64,000 nt of DNA from contig JAHHIA010000002.1 in assembly GCA_019359045.1 (NCBI GenBank), positions 242,401 through 306,400 of the forward strand, written 5' to 3'. How positions within the stretch are numbered: position 1 is the first letter of the stretch; every line of letters begins with the position of its first letter. The notes under the pieces are model-generated. The model was given only the letters and a program-made list of their open reading frames with translations, was not told the DNA's origin and ran no database searches. This DNA is from Scytolyngbya sp. HA4215-MV1. GTDB lineage: Bacteria > Cyanobacteriota > Cyanobacteriia > Leptolyngbyales > Leptolyngbyaceae. A program made the translations under genes and the position numbers. Below, piece by piece: positions 28,576-36,983 of this stretch.

Positions 28576-30621
28576 TCACGACCAAGCGGTGACGACAACT
28601 GGCTCTAGCAGATTTGAGATCGCAGGATCTTGATAACCACCTTGACGATCGGTGATTCGTACAGCTTCTGTCAGTTGATCAATTGGGGCATCTTTCAGGC
28701 AGAAGGCATCGGCTCCAGCAGCAACCACATCTGGGAGGAGCGATCGTTGTTCAGGCGTAACTAGTACCAAAATTTTGGAGGAGGTGACATAGGAATTTGC
28801 CTGGACTTTGCGTGCCATGCGAATGAACTTGATCAGATCCATGTCGGGCAGGTTGCCATCGACTACAGCAACATCGACATCGATCGATTCCAGTAATACT
28901 AAACCCGTTTCGGCATTGGTGGCTTCACTGGCAACTTCAATGCCGTCTTGCGATCGTAGACTTACCCGGAGGTTAATACGAGTTTGTTCGTCTGCCTCAA
29001 TCACCGCTACCTGGATCACATCATGAGAATGTTGCTGAACAGGAGGCTGGCTAACCATTTCAGGCAAGTCATTGGGGGCACCACAGGCTGAAATTGTGCC
29101 AACAAAGTCAATATCTGCCGGACGGTCTCGTCTGAGTTGTGCCATTTGTTCAGAAGTGAGAATTTTAGATTCATCAAAGCCAAACTCAATCTCGGTATGA
29201 AGTCCTTTCTGCTTCACCCGACTCAGATTATAAAAACGTTTGTTGAGAGTCGTTTTGACAAATGCCCAGAGACAGCCTAGAAGATAGCGCCGCTTGAAAG
29301 GATCGGACTCAAACCAATATTCTAGAAACTTCCAGGCATAGAAGCGGGCATAATTTCGCAGTACGCCTTTGAGCACTTCTTCCCGCGTCATGTGGTCGGG
29401 CTTGATGATAGGCGTGACAAAGTTGTAATGGGAATAATCGCGAATTTCAACTTTGTCCTGTAAGTCCTGAAATAGCTCTGAAAAGGGCCAAGGCGTGTAC
29501 ATGTTCCAGTTGGTCATGTCTGCCTTCCAGTCTCGCGCCATCCGATAGGTTTCTTCGATCGTTTCAGGAGTTTCGCTGGGCAACCCCATAATGAATTGCA
29601 CCTCTGCCAGGATGTCGTTGTCGCGCAGGAGTTGCACCGCTCGTTTGTTATCGGCGATCGTCGTTTCTTTGCGAAACAGGTTAAGGTTCAATTGTGCTGC
29701 TGCTTCTGTGCCTAGAGAAACATGCACCAGCCCTGCTTTACGATACAGAGGCAGTTCTTTTTCGTCGCGCAGAATATCGGTCACGCGAGTGTTAATCCCC
29801 CAATGGACACCTAGGTTCCGATCGACCAACTCGTTGCACAATGCAACGAATCGCGATTTGTTAATTGTGGGTTCCTCATCTGCCAGGATGAAGAAGCCCA
29901 CCTGATGCTCCTTCACTAACCGCTCAATTTCATCCACAAAGTTTTTGGGCGATCGAGATCGATACTTGCGCCAGAATTTCCATTGCGAACAAAAGCGACA
30001 GCGAAAGGGGCACCCGCGTGAATAGTTAGGGACTGCAACTCGCGTATTCAAGGGCGTATACATATAGGTGCCCCAATCGAGCAGTGTCCAATCAGGAGTG
30101 AGTGTATTTAGGTCTTTGATCGGTGGGTGAGCAGGGGTCGCGACAATTTTGCCGTTTTCAAGGAAGGCAAGTCCCAAGATTTCGCGACGATCTCGTTCAA
30201 CTGTGCCATGGGAGATCGCCCGCAACAAATTGACCGTAATCTCCTCTCCCTCACCCCGAATGATGTAATCGATCCAGGGTGCTTCACTCAACACCTCCCG
30301 ATACATATAGGTGGGATGCACTCCCCCCATTACAGTGATTGCATTTGCACAAATGTCTTTCACCAGTTTCAAGGTGCGTTGAGACTGGTAAATCATGGGT
30401 GTAATTGCTGTCGCCAACACCGCATCGGGTTGGTATTCGTGAATGATTTTCGCTAGCTCCGCATCGGCAATGTAGTGAGTCATTGCATCCACAAAGCGAA
30501 TGTCGGTGAAACCTGCGGTCTTCAGAGCACCCCCCACATAGGGAACCCAACTGGGGGGCCAGTTTCCCGCAATCTCTGCTCCCCCAGAGTGATAATTGGG
30601 TTGAATCATCAAGATACGCAT
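28576..30621 (-). CDS. bchE: BchE/ChlE-like radical SAM cyclase fused to a receiver domain
   Basis: The first 480 or so residues match the oxygen-independent Mg-protoporphyrin IX monomethyl ester cyclase, which builds the fifth ring of chlorophyll without O2 using cobalamin and an iron-sulfur cluster. The [4Fe-4S]-SAM cysteines are Cys204, Cys208 and Cys211 (RGCPFRCRFC). An N-terminal B12-binding-type domain precedes them. From about residue 535 a response-regulator receiver domain follows, with acidic pair Asp544/Glu545, phospho-acceptor Asp588 (VVDGNLPD), Thr622 and Lys643, all as in active receivers. No sensor kinase is adjacent. Context supports a chlorophyll role, yet some cyanobacterial BchE-like proteins have unknown function. 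Confidence 0.85.
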   Translation of the reverse strand: MRILMIQPNYHSGGAEIAGNWPPSWVPYVGGALKTAGFTDIRFVDAMTHYIADAELAKIIHEYQPDAVLATAITPMIYQSQRTLKLVKDICANAITVMGGVHPTYMYREVLSEAPWIDYIIRGEGEEITVNLLRAISHGTVERDRREILGLAFLENGKIVATPAHPPIKDLNTLTPDWTLLDWGTYMYTPLNTRVAVPNYSRGCPFRCRFCSQWKFWRKYRSRSPKNFVDEIERLVKEHQVGFFILADEEPTINKSRFVALCNELVDRNLGVHWGINTRVTDILRDEKELPLYRKAGLVHVSLGTEAAAQLNLNLFRKETTIADNKRAVQLLRDNDILAEVQFIMGLPSETPETIEETYRMARDWKADMTNWNMYTPWPFSELFQDLQDKVEIRDYSHYNFVTPIIKPDHMTREEVLKGVLRNYARFYAWKFLEYWFESDPFKRRYLLGCLWAFVKTTLNKRFYNLSRVKQKGLHTEIEFGFDESKILTSEQMAQLRRDRPADIDFVGTISACGAPNDLPEMVSQPPVQQHSHDVIQVAVIEADEQTRINLRVSLRSQDGIEVASEATNAETGLVLLESIDVDVAVVDGNLPDMDLIKFIRMARKVQANSYVTSSKILVLVTPEQRSLLPDVVAAGADAFCLKDAPIDQLTEAVRITDRQGGYQDPAISNLLEPVVVTAWS

Positions 30622-30670
30622 TGCTTACCTTCTTTCTGACGTTGCATAGTCCTTTTCCGCCACTCGCTTC

Positions 30671-32074
30671 TCAAACGGCTCTGGAAAAACTCTGGGTTGT
30701 ATTCTGCTTGAGATAAGTATCGAAGGTTGAGGCAATATTGCGAATCAGCAAACGTCCTGCTGGCGTCACTTCAATGTGATTCGGAAAAAGTCGGATCAAG
30801 CCGTCTGCTTCCAATCGGCGCAATTGAAATTTTTCCTGAGCAAAATACGTTTCGAAATCCAGATCGAAGCCAAGATGGTATTTTTCTTCAATGTCTTCAG
30901 GTGTGAGTTGAAACTGACACATCAATTCCATAATCACAGTGCGACGAATCACATCATCGCGATCTAACGTGACTCCTTTTTCAATGGGTAATTCGTTGGC
31001 ATCGATCGATCGATAGAAATCTTTTAGGCGTTTGTGATTCTGCACATACACATCGTTCAACATGCTAATTGAAGTGACTCCAAAGCCGATCAGATCGGAT
31101 TCTGGCTTGGTGGTGTAGCCCTGAAAGTTACGATGGAGCTGTCCTTCTCGTTGCGCGATCGAGAGTTCATCGTTGGGTTTGGCAAAGTGATCCATGCCAA
31201 TGTACTGATACCCATTTTGGGTCAACACTTCGATCGCCATTTGCAAAATGCTGAGCTTTTCTGCCGCCGCAGGCAGCGCATCCTGAGGAATGCGGCGCTG
31301 CACCGGTTTGAGCCATGGCACATAGGCAAAGTTGAACATCGCAATGCGATCGGGATTGAGTTGCAGCGTTTTGTGAATGGTATTGCGGAACGTTTCCAGA
31401 GTTTGGAAGGGGAGTCCGTAAATTAGATCGACGTTCACGCTCTCAAACCCAGCATCTCGACTCCATTGCATGACATCAAACAGCATGGATTCCGGTTGCA
31501 CCCGATTCACCGCTTCCTGCACTTTCAAATTAAAGTCTTGAATCCCAAAACTGATCCGGTTGAAGCCCAAATTCTTTAATGAGGAAAGATAGTTTTGATC
31601 CAACGATTTGGGATTCACTTCAATCGAAATTTCAGCCTTGTCATCAAACTGAAAATGTTGATGAATGGCTGTCCACAGCGTTTCAATCTGGCTTAGAGAA
31701 AGATAATTGGGTGTGCCTCCGCCCCAATGCATTTGATGCACCAGGCGTTGCCGATCGATGAATTGAGCTGTCTGTTGAATATGTCGAATCAAATAATCGA
31801 GATAGGGTTCAGCCACTTCTTTGCGCTGTGTAATTACCGTATTGCAACCGCAGAAGTAACAAGGGCTGTCACAAAACGGAATATGGCAGTAGAGTGATAG
31901 GGGTGTTTTTTTGTAATTACTGACTGCGATCGCGGCTCTAAAATCAACGGCTTCAAACTCTGCTCTTAACTCTGTTGCTGGGGGATAACTGGTATAGCGT
32001 GGTACAGGCTGGTCATACTTCTGGAGGAGTTGAGAGTCAAATTGAACTGTAGGCAGCAGTGATTGCATAGACAA
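30671..32074 (-). CDS. hemN: Oxygen-independent coproporphyrinogen III oxidase HemN
   Basis: HemN decarboxylates coproporphyrinogen III to protoporphyrinogen IX by radical SAM chemistry without O2. The cluster cysteines are Cys68, Cys72, Cys75 and Cys77 in FCDSPCYFCGC, the CxxxCxxCxC form of true HemN, not the HemW form. MHWGGGTPNYLSLSQI and EISIEVNPKSLDQ follow, as does FGIQDFNLKVQEAVNRVQP. The 467-residue length is usual. It ends 49 bases before the BchE-like gene and follows the heme oxygenase gene on the same strand, as in the known ho2-hemN low-oxygen operons. Confidence 0.96.
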   Translation of the reverse strand: MSMQSLLPTVQFDSQLLQKYDQPVPRYTSYPPATELRAEFEAVDFRAAIAVSNYKKTPLSLYCHIPFCDSPCYFCGCNTVITQRKEVAEPYLDYLIRHIQQTAQFIDRQRLVHQMHWGGGTPNYLSLSQIETLWTAIHQHFQFDDKAEISIEVNPKSLDQNYLSSLKNLGFNRISFGIQDFNLKVQEAVNRVQPESMLFDVMQWSRDAGFESVNVDLIYGLPFQTLETFRNTIHKTLQLNPDRIAMFNFAYVPWLKPVQRRIPQDALPAAAEKLSILQMAIEVLTQNGYQYIGMDHFAKPNDELSIAQREGQLHRNFQGYTTKPESDLIGFGVTSISMLNDVYVQNHKRLKDFYRSIDANELPIEKGVTLDRDDVIRRTVIMELMCQFQLTPEDIEEKYHLGFDLDFETYFAQEKFQLRRLEADGLIRLFPNHIEVTPAGRLLIRNIASTFDTYLKQNTTQSFSRAV

Positions 32075-32109
32075 GTGTTCTCCTGATGATTAAGCGGCAA
32101 TGCAGCAAT

Positions 32110-32240
32110 TAAAAGGTGAGGATGATGAGTGGTTCGATGGTGAGTAGGTAGATGGTAGATGGTAGATGGGTGGACGAGAGGATGAGTGGGTAGAGGAATG
32201 AGTTATCCGCTTCCACGCTCCTACTTCCTCTCTCCTCTCA
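32110..32240. repeat. Tandem GGTAGAT-type low-complexity spacer
   Basis: The gap between hemN and the heme oxygenase gene holds direct repeats of GGTAGAT (32146-32168), then GGATGAGTGGG-type repeats and a pyrimidine-rich stretch. It contains no frame and lies inside the presumed operon. Confidence 0.55.
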
Positions 32241-32245
32241 TCTCA

Positions 32246-33004
32246 CTAAATGCTGTACTCCAGCGTGGGGGATTTTGCCGAGCCATGCAGCGGTCGCTCG
32301 GTTGCACCAGGAATATCTTGACGGGTGAGCAGATCAAACACATGCTCTCCAATCGCAGCTTTAACCTCATCTTCTAAAGCATGGACGACATCCCGATTGA
32401 GCGTAAATGCATAGTTTGCTTCGTCTACAATCCGCTGAATCGTGACCTTATCGATTGGCAAAGCATTGAGCGTATCTCGATATTTCTCCTTAAAGGCTCG
32501 CTTTGCTTCTACTGTAGGTAATTGCTCAAATTCATGCAGTGCTGTTCCCTGATCAGGAGGCAAGTTCATCGCAGAACGGATGATGTTTTTCAATGCCTGA
32601 CCACCCGAAAGGTCACCCATATAACGCGTATAGGCATGGGCAATTAGTAGGACAGGATCGGTGTTGGCAATTTCGTGGATGCGATCGACATAAATCTGCC
32701 CCGTAGGCAAAGGGGTGATTTGTTCACGCCAGTTTTCGCCGTAGTAAAAGCACAGATCTCGCTCTAGATTGGCAGTGCGGTCTAATTCGGGAAAAACTAT
32801 CAAGCCAACAACAGGATGATTGCGATGTCGTTGCAGTGCGGATTCTAAAGTACTGTAGACGAAATACAAATTTGCCAATAGCTTGCGGAAGGGTTCCCGT
32901 TCCACAATTCCTTTGAGAAAACACTTCATAAACGCGGTATTTTCAGCGGCAGTATGGGAGTGCCGGGTCCCTTCTCGCAGTTGCAGAGCTAAATCCTGGA
33001 TCAT
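32246..33004 (-). CDS. ho2: Heme oxygenase (HO2 type)
   Basis: Heme oxygenase opens heme to biliverdin, giving bilins for phycobiliproteins and phytochromes. The start of the fold is visible as LALQLREGTRHSHTAAENT with the proximal heme His at about residue 17, and MGDLSGGQALKNI gives the distal-helix glycines. I begin at ATG 33004 because GAGGTAA stands eight bases upstream; an ATG at 33034 is also in frame. The gene is probably the second, low-oxygen-induced isoform because it is read with hemN and divergent from the second aerobic cyclase. A palindromic box lies about 115 bases upstream. Confidence 0.94.
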   Translation of the reverse strand: MIQDLALQLREGTRHSHTAAENTAFMKCFLKGIVEREPFRKLLANLYFVYSTLESALQRHRNHPVVGLIVFPELDRTANLERDLCFYYGENWREQITPLPTGQIYVDRIHEIANTDPVLLIAHAYTRYMGDLSGGQALKNIIRSAMNLPPDQGTALHEFEQLPTVEAKRAFKEKYRDTLNALPIDKVTIQRIVDEANYAFTLNRDVVHALEDEVKAAIGEHVFDLLTRQDIPGATERPLHGSAKSPTLEYSI

Positions 33005-33118
33005 CGCAATTACCTCATTTCTCAAAATAGGCATAAGAAAATGCCTGTCATGCCGACGTGCGGTGAAGCAGTACGACAGGCATTGGGGAAGTCAAACTCA
33101 CTCGTCTAGCATTTGAAT

Positions 33119-33136
33119 ACTCTATAACTATAGAGT
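33119..33136. promoter_or_regulatory. 18-bp perfect palindrome, candidate MarR-type (ChlR-like) operator
   Basis: The sequence ACTCTATAACTATAGAGT is an exact 8-2-8 palindrome in the region between ho2 and the divergent acsF gene. Its right half and downstream bases (ATAACTATAGAGTGAT) are nearly repeated at 36508-36523. A MarR-family iron-sulfur activator called ChlR is known to control chlA-II, ho2 and hemN in some cyanobacteria, and a palindrome of this size would suit it. That this is its site is an inference. Confidence 0.5.
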
Positions 33137-33241
33137 GATTAATGACGGATTGTTTTAAAAACTTAACAAATTGCTTCTGGAGAATGTCGTTTTCTGTCTT
33201 GTTGGCAAAAGGTCTAGTCAAAAAATCCCAAGTATTATAAC

Positions 33242-33255
33242 TTGATAGTTATCAA
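33242..33255. promoter_or_regulatory. 14-bp palindrome upstream of acsF
   Basis: TTGATAGTTATCAA is an exact 6-2-6 palindrome, centred about 31 bases upstream of the acsF start codon. Read on the other strand it becomes GATAACTATCAA, sharing the ATAACTAT core with the boxes at 33119 and 36503. Its closeness to the start codon suggests it overlaps the leader or the -10 region. Confidence 0.45.
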
Positions 33256-33279
33256 AGATATAAGTGATGGTCAAGCATT

Positions 33280-34350
33280 ATGGTGACTTCTCCGCCAAAG
33301 CCCACTGTAGGGACCTCAGCCTCTAAGAAAATGCTGAAGGAAACAATCCTTACGCCTCGGTTTTACACAACAGATTTTGAAACCGCAGCAAACCTGGATT
33401 TGTCTAGACAGGACACTGAGTTGCAAGCAATGTTGGCAGAAATGCGGGCAGACTATAACCGCCATCACTTTGTGCGCAATGAGTCCTTCAACCAAACGTG
33501 GGACCACATTACGGGTGAAGCTCGACAGGCATTTATTGATTACCTGGAGCGATCGTGTGTTTCTGAATTCTCCGGTTTTCTTCTCTTTAAGGAACTCTCA
33601 CGCAAATTGAAGGCGCGCAGTCCGCTTTTGTCTGAGATGTTTAGCCTGATGGCACGCGATGAAGCCCGCCATGCTGGATTTCTCAACAAATCGATGGGCG
33701 ATTTTGGCTGCACAATGGATTTGGGGCATTTGACCAAAAACCGCACCTATACGTTCTTCCCGATCGAATGGGTGATCTACACCGTCTATTTATCGGAAAA
33801 GATTGGCTACTGGCGCTACATCATCATTTATCGCCATCTTGAAAAGCATCCTGAAAATCAGTTCTATCCGCTCTTCCATTTCTTTGAAAGCTGGTGTCAG
33901 GATGAAAACCGTCACGGTGATATTTTTAAGGCATTGTTGCGATCGCAGCCTAAACTCTGGAAAACCTGGCAATCTCGCTTATGGAGCCGATTTTTTCTGT
34001 TGTCGGTCTTTGTCACTCATACGCTAACGGTTCATGAGCGTACCAACTTCTATGACTTTCTGGGACTGGACGCAACCGAGTTTGATGCGGAAGTGATTCG
34101 CAAAACCAATGAAACCGCAGCTCGGGCTTTTCCCTCGGTTCTCAATACCGAACATCCAGAATTTTTCCATCGATTACATCTCTGTTCTGATCTCAATTTG
34201 CAGATGTCGGAAATCGATCGCAGCACTCAACCGAAATGGCTGAAAGCACTCCGCAAACTTCCACTTCAAATGGCGATCGTTGGTCATTTTCTGCAGCTGT
34301 ATTTAATTAAGCCGATCGATGCTGAGGCATTGCGAGAAACCGTTCGATAA
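33280..34350 (+). CDS. acsF: Mg-protoporphyrin IX monomethyl ester aerobic cyclase (AcsF/ChlA, second isoform)
   Basis: AcsF is the O2-dependent di-iron enzyme that forms the isocyclic ring of chlorophyll. The start KETILTPRFYTTDFETAANLD is typical. Di-iron ligands are visible in ARDEARHAGF and QDENRHGDIF, and in the ECVSEFSGFLLFKEL-type helix (here RSCVSEFSGFLLFKEL). The 356-residue length is normal. Because it diverges from ho2-hemN it resembles the low-oxygen isoform ChlA-II rather than the main aerobic ChlA-I, which is not in this window. A strong terminator follows. Confidence 0.95.
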   Translation: MVTSPPKPTVGTSASKKMLKETILTPRFYTTDFETAANLDLSRQDTELQAMLAEMRADYNRHHFVRNESFNQTWDHITGEARQAFIDYLERSCVSEFSGFLLFKELSRKLKARSPLLSEMFSLMARDEARHAGFLNKSMGDFGCTMDLGHLTKNRTYTFFPIEWVIYTVYLSEKIGYWRYIIIYRHLEKHPENQFYPLFHFFESWCQDENRHGDIFKALLRSQPKLWKTWQSRLWSRFFLLSVFVTHTLTVHERTNFYDFLGLDATEFDAEVIRKTNETAARAFPSVLNTEHPEFFHRLHLCSDLNLQMSEIDRSTQPKWLKALRKLPLQMAIVGHFLQLYLIKPIDAEALRETVR

Positions 34351-34407
34351 TGAATCGAGATTAGGATTGATAGAGTAATCGTATTGAGATTGATGTAGCC
34401 ATCTTGC

Positions 34408-34444
34408 TCCTTGCTGTCATCTTGAATGCAGCAAGGAGTTTTTA
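34408..34444 (+). terminator. Intrinsic terminator of acsF
   Basis: A 10-bp GC-rich stem (34408-34417 with 34430-34439) is followed directly by five T. It lies 57 bases after the acsF stop, so acsF is transcribed alone. Confidence 0.85.
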
Positions 34445-34470
34445 TAGGAAGAGACAGAATGTAGAAAATA

Positions 34471-34498
34471 GGAGCCAGAATCAAACTTCTGGCTCCTA
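34471..34498. repeat. 11-bp inverted repeat
   Basis: AGGAGCCAGAA (34471-34481) pairs with its exact complement at 34488-34498 around a six-base loop. It may be a further bidirectional terminator between acsF and the leftward gene that ends at 34673. Confidence 0.5.
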
Positions 34499-34520
34499 GC
34501 TCCTCCAATCACTTCATGAA

Positions 34521-34550
34521 TTGAAACTTCGTTCCAAGGCGTTGCTGAAC
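34521..34550. repeat. Partial copy of an 80-bp dispersed repeat
   Basis: Bases 34521-34537 (TTGAAACTTCGTTCCAA) match the right half of the repeat at 49387-49466. Bases 34538-34550 (GGCGTTGCTGAAC) match its left end, so the two parts stand in reversed order. It is probably a rearranged or solo fragment. Confidence 0.6.
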
Positions 34551-34672
34551 CTGGCTATGAAACGATTTCTTAAAGCCTTGAGGCTCTGTCAAAAATTCGG
34601 CAAAATCATAGTGCCATTCAGCAATGCCTATTCCAGTTCATCTTGCTATTCAGCCATACCTACTTTGGGTAT

Positions 34673-36334
34673 TTAGCGAGCAGGCATCGATACTTTTACC
34701 ATGGGTTGACCTTGCATCTGTTTGGGAATGGGGGCATTCATCAAACTCAGAATCGTGGGTGCTAAATTGATTGATTGCCCGGTGGGCAAAGTAGTTCCCG
34801 CATCAATCCCTCCTCCTTTGACCATCAAAAATCCATCGGAACGATGGCTTCCAGTCCGATGATGGGGAACAGGACCAATTCGCCCAACCTCTGGGCTTTC
34901 CACTGCATCGGTCGCGATTTCTTCTTGCCAAATCACTACAATGTCAGCATCCGGGAGTTTGCTCGATGGACAGTCTTGCCAGTCTCGTCGAGGACGAATG
35001 ATCTGCTTGACCATGGGAATGCCTTTACGAGCATCTTTTAGCCGATAAAGCTTTTGGCAAATTTCATCACATACCGCGTCATACTCTGAGGGATCTACGA
35101 TTCCTTGGGGTTCTCGTCCTCTTAAATTGATGCGGATATATCCCTCTGAATAACTGGGTAAGGCAAACGCCTTCATCTTTGACCAGAAAGGTTGATACCA
35201 AACAGGAGGTTGGAAGAAAAACGATCGAGCCGTTTTAAGCAAATCAAAAGGAGCGATTAAATCCGGTTGGGGACGAGCACTCAACAGTGGGGCAATTAGA
35301 TTAAACAGCTTCAGCTTCAGCTTACGTCTTAAAAAGGCAACGATCGGATTTGGCTCATATTTCAAACTCCAGAGGGCACCTAACCAACACCGTTTTACCC
35401 GTCCCCGGGTAATGGGTTCGCCCAACGGTTCGCCTGGCTTGCCCCGTGCTATCCCATATTTACCCGGAAAATTATCGCGATAGAGGAACTCTGGCAAGAA
35501 AAACATGCTGGGGAGATCCATCGTATTGGAACCCATTCCATGTGCTGCAAAAACGACAATATAAGCATCCTCTGGTGCGTTTTCAAGGATTTCACCGATC
35601 GCCCGATCCGTCGCTTCAAAGACCGATCGCAACATATCCTTTGCCTTCGTCCCAATGACGTTATAGAGGGGATGATCAGGCTGGCTCAAGTGCCACAGGT
35701 AATGCCCTGCGGCGTGGACTTCGCCGAACACCGTCAGGAATAAATCCCAGGGTTCTTGTGCCAGTAAATCCCGACAGATGGCAGCACGGCGTGCAATTCC
35801 TGTTTCCAGATCGTTTTGCAATCGCGTTAATGCGGGAATATCCAGAACATTGGCGTGGTCGTATCTTAAGGCGGGATGTTTTCCGTACTGATGGTTAATT
35901 TCTTCCAGTAATCCGATCGGTTGAGACTGACTCGATAGTTGGGGAGAATGAGCACCCCAAGCCAGAACCTGAATGCCATTTACGCGATCGGAGACTCGTG
36001 CTTGAGGCATATCAAACACAGCAACCCGATAGTCTTTTCCTAAGGCGTAGAAAGGGGAGAATTCTTCAAAGGGGTATGCCTGGATATCTTCTACATGATA
36101 CCCATCTGGTCGAAATTTAAGCGGAGTCCAATATCCCGTTTGTTGCGGGGAGCATCCGGTCAAAAACGTTGTCCAAGGAGTTTCTGCTCGGTAATAATCA
36201 AAGTTTTTTAAGCGAGCATAAGCGCCTTGCTCCCGAAGACGACGCAGGTTCTTCAAGTAACCTTGCGCCATCCAAGTTTCTATCAAATGAGGATCAGCAG
36301 CGTCTAGCCCGATGGCAACAACGGATTTCTTCAT
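34673..36334 (-). CDS. Alkaline phosphatase superfamily / type I phosphodiesterase
   Basis: The 553-residue protein belongs to the phosphodiesterase/nucleotide-pyrophosphatase/sulfatase superfamily with two-metal chemistry. The start VVAIGLDAADPHLIETW carries a metal-binding Asp, and the nucleophile is probably the Thr in AETPWTTFLTG. FLTVFGEVHAAGHYLWHL and VVFAAHGMG provide further metal ligands (Glu/His and His). No signal peptide is seen, so it appears cytoplasmic. The substrate is unknown. A palindrome-like box shared with the ho2/acsF intergenic region lies 170 bases upstream, hinting at joint control with the low-oxygen cluster. Confidence 0.85.
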   Translation of the reverse strand: MKKSVVAIGLDAADPHLIETWMAQGYLKNLRRLREQGAYARLKNFDYYRAETPWTTFLTGCSPQQTGYWTPLKFRPDGYHVEDIQAYPFEEFSPFYALGKDYRVAVFDMPQARVSDRVNGIQVLAWGAHSPQLSSQSQPIGLLEEINHQYGKHPALRYDHANVLDIPALTRLQNDLETGIARRAAICRDLLAQEPWDLFLTVFGEVHAAGHYLWHLSQPDHPLYNVIGTKAKDMLRSVFEATDRAIGEILENAPEDAYIVVFAAHGMGSNTMDLPSMFFLPEFLYRDNFPGKYGIARGKPGEPLGEPITRGRVKRCWLGALWSLKYEPNPIVAFLRRKLKLKLFNLIAPLLSARPQPDLIAPFDLLKTARSFFFQPPVWYQPFWSKMKAFALPSYSEGYIRINLRGREPQGIVDPSEYDAVCDEICQKLYRLKDARKGIPMVKQIIRPRRDWQDCPSSKLPDADIVVIWQEEIATDAVESPEVGRIGPVPHHRTGSHRSDGFLMVKGGGIDAGTTLPTGQSINLAPTILSLMNAPIPKQMQGQPMVKVSMPAR

Positions 36335-36502
36335 ACTTCTCCTTGAGATATTTGGGGAATTATTTACAATGGACGGTCAACACCAGAACCGCTGAATAGG
36401 GGCATTGCGTAGTTTTGGGAAGCGGTAAAGTCTTACGTTCTGGCGATCGCAGTCACTCGTTCACAGAAAACCACTTCAAGGCAGCAATTTTCGTTATCTT
36501 GA

Positions 36503-36518
36503 TTTAATAACTATAAAG
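36503..36518. promoter_or_regulatory. Imperfect palindromic box resembling the ho2/acsF operator
   Basis: TTTAATAACTATAAAG is an imperfect palindrome about the central AC. Together with its flank it repeats 15 of 16 bases of the box at 33124-33139 (ATAACTATARAGTGAT). It stands about 170 bases upstream of the leftward phosphodiesterase start. Confidence 0.4.
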
Positions 36519-36634
36519 TGATGTACTGTTGTAATGTCAAGTCTTTTATGAATTCCTCATCGATCAGATATGAAGAAGATCTGTTGAATGATGTTTTAGG
36601 CAGTGGAAAAAGTCTATTTTTGGCTAAAATCCTA

Positions 36635-36799
36635 TTAGGTCTGGTGTGGTAATTCCTGAGTATATTCAGCCGGAAACTTCACCCCTAAATCGGTCTGCGG
36701 TTGCATCTGTTGTTTGGCTGCTGGATGATGGACCAGGTAATACAGCGGATAAGACCAATTCTTAAACAGTAAAGGTATATTGCAGGAAATGGTCAACAA
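36635..36799 (-). CDS. Short unrecognised frame or 3' gene remnant (54 codons)
   Basis: Reading leftward from a TTG codon near 36799 gives a frame ending at TAA 36635-36637 with the protein-like stretch PLLFKNWSYPLYYLVHHPAA and FPAEYTQELPHQT. No ATG or convincing ribosome site is seen, so it may be the 3' end of a lost gene. I do not recognise the family. It lies upstream of the phosphodiesterase gene on the same strand. Confidence 0.25.
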   Translation of the reverse strand: MLTISCNIPLLFKNWSYPLYYLVHHPAAKQQMQPQTDLGVKFPAEYTQELPHQT

Positions 36800-36983
36800 T
36801 AGCTTGTGTAAAGGAAATCATAATTGGCGACGTGACAGTTGGAAGATTGACCTACCTAAACAGATGCTAAGTATTACGCTAGCTATGTTGGAGTTATCAT
36901 CATTGCATGAGTGATCGAGTTGACAATGGTTTAAATGTGCTGATGATATCTTTCGCGATGCTATTTGGTTGAGAACCTGCGAC

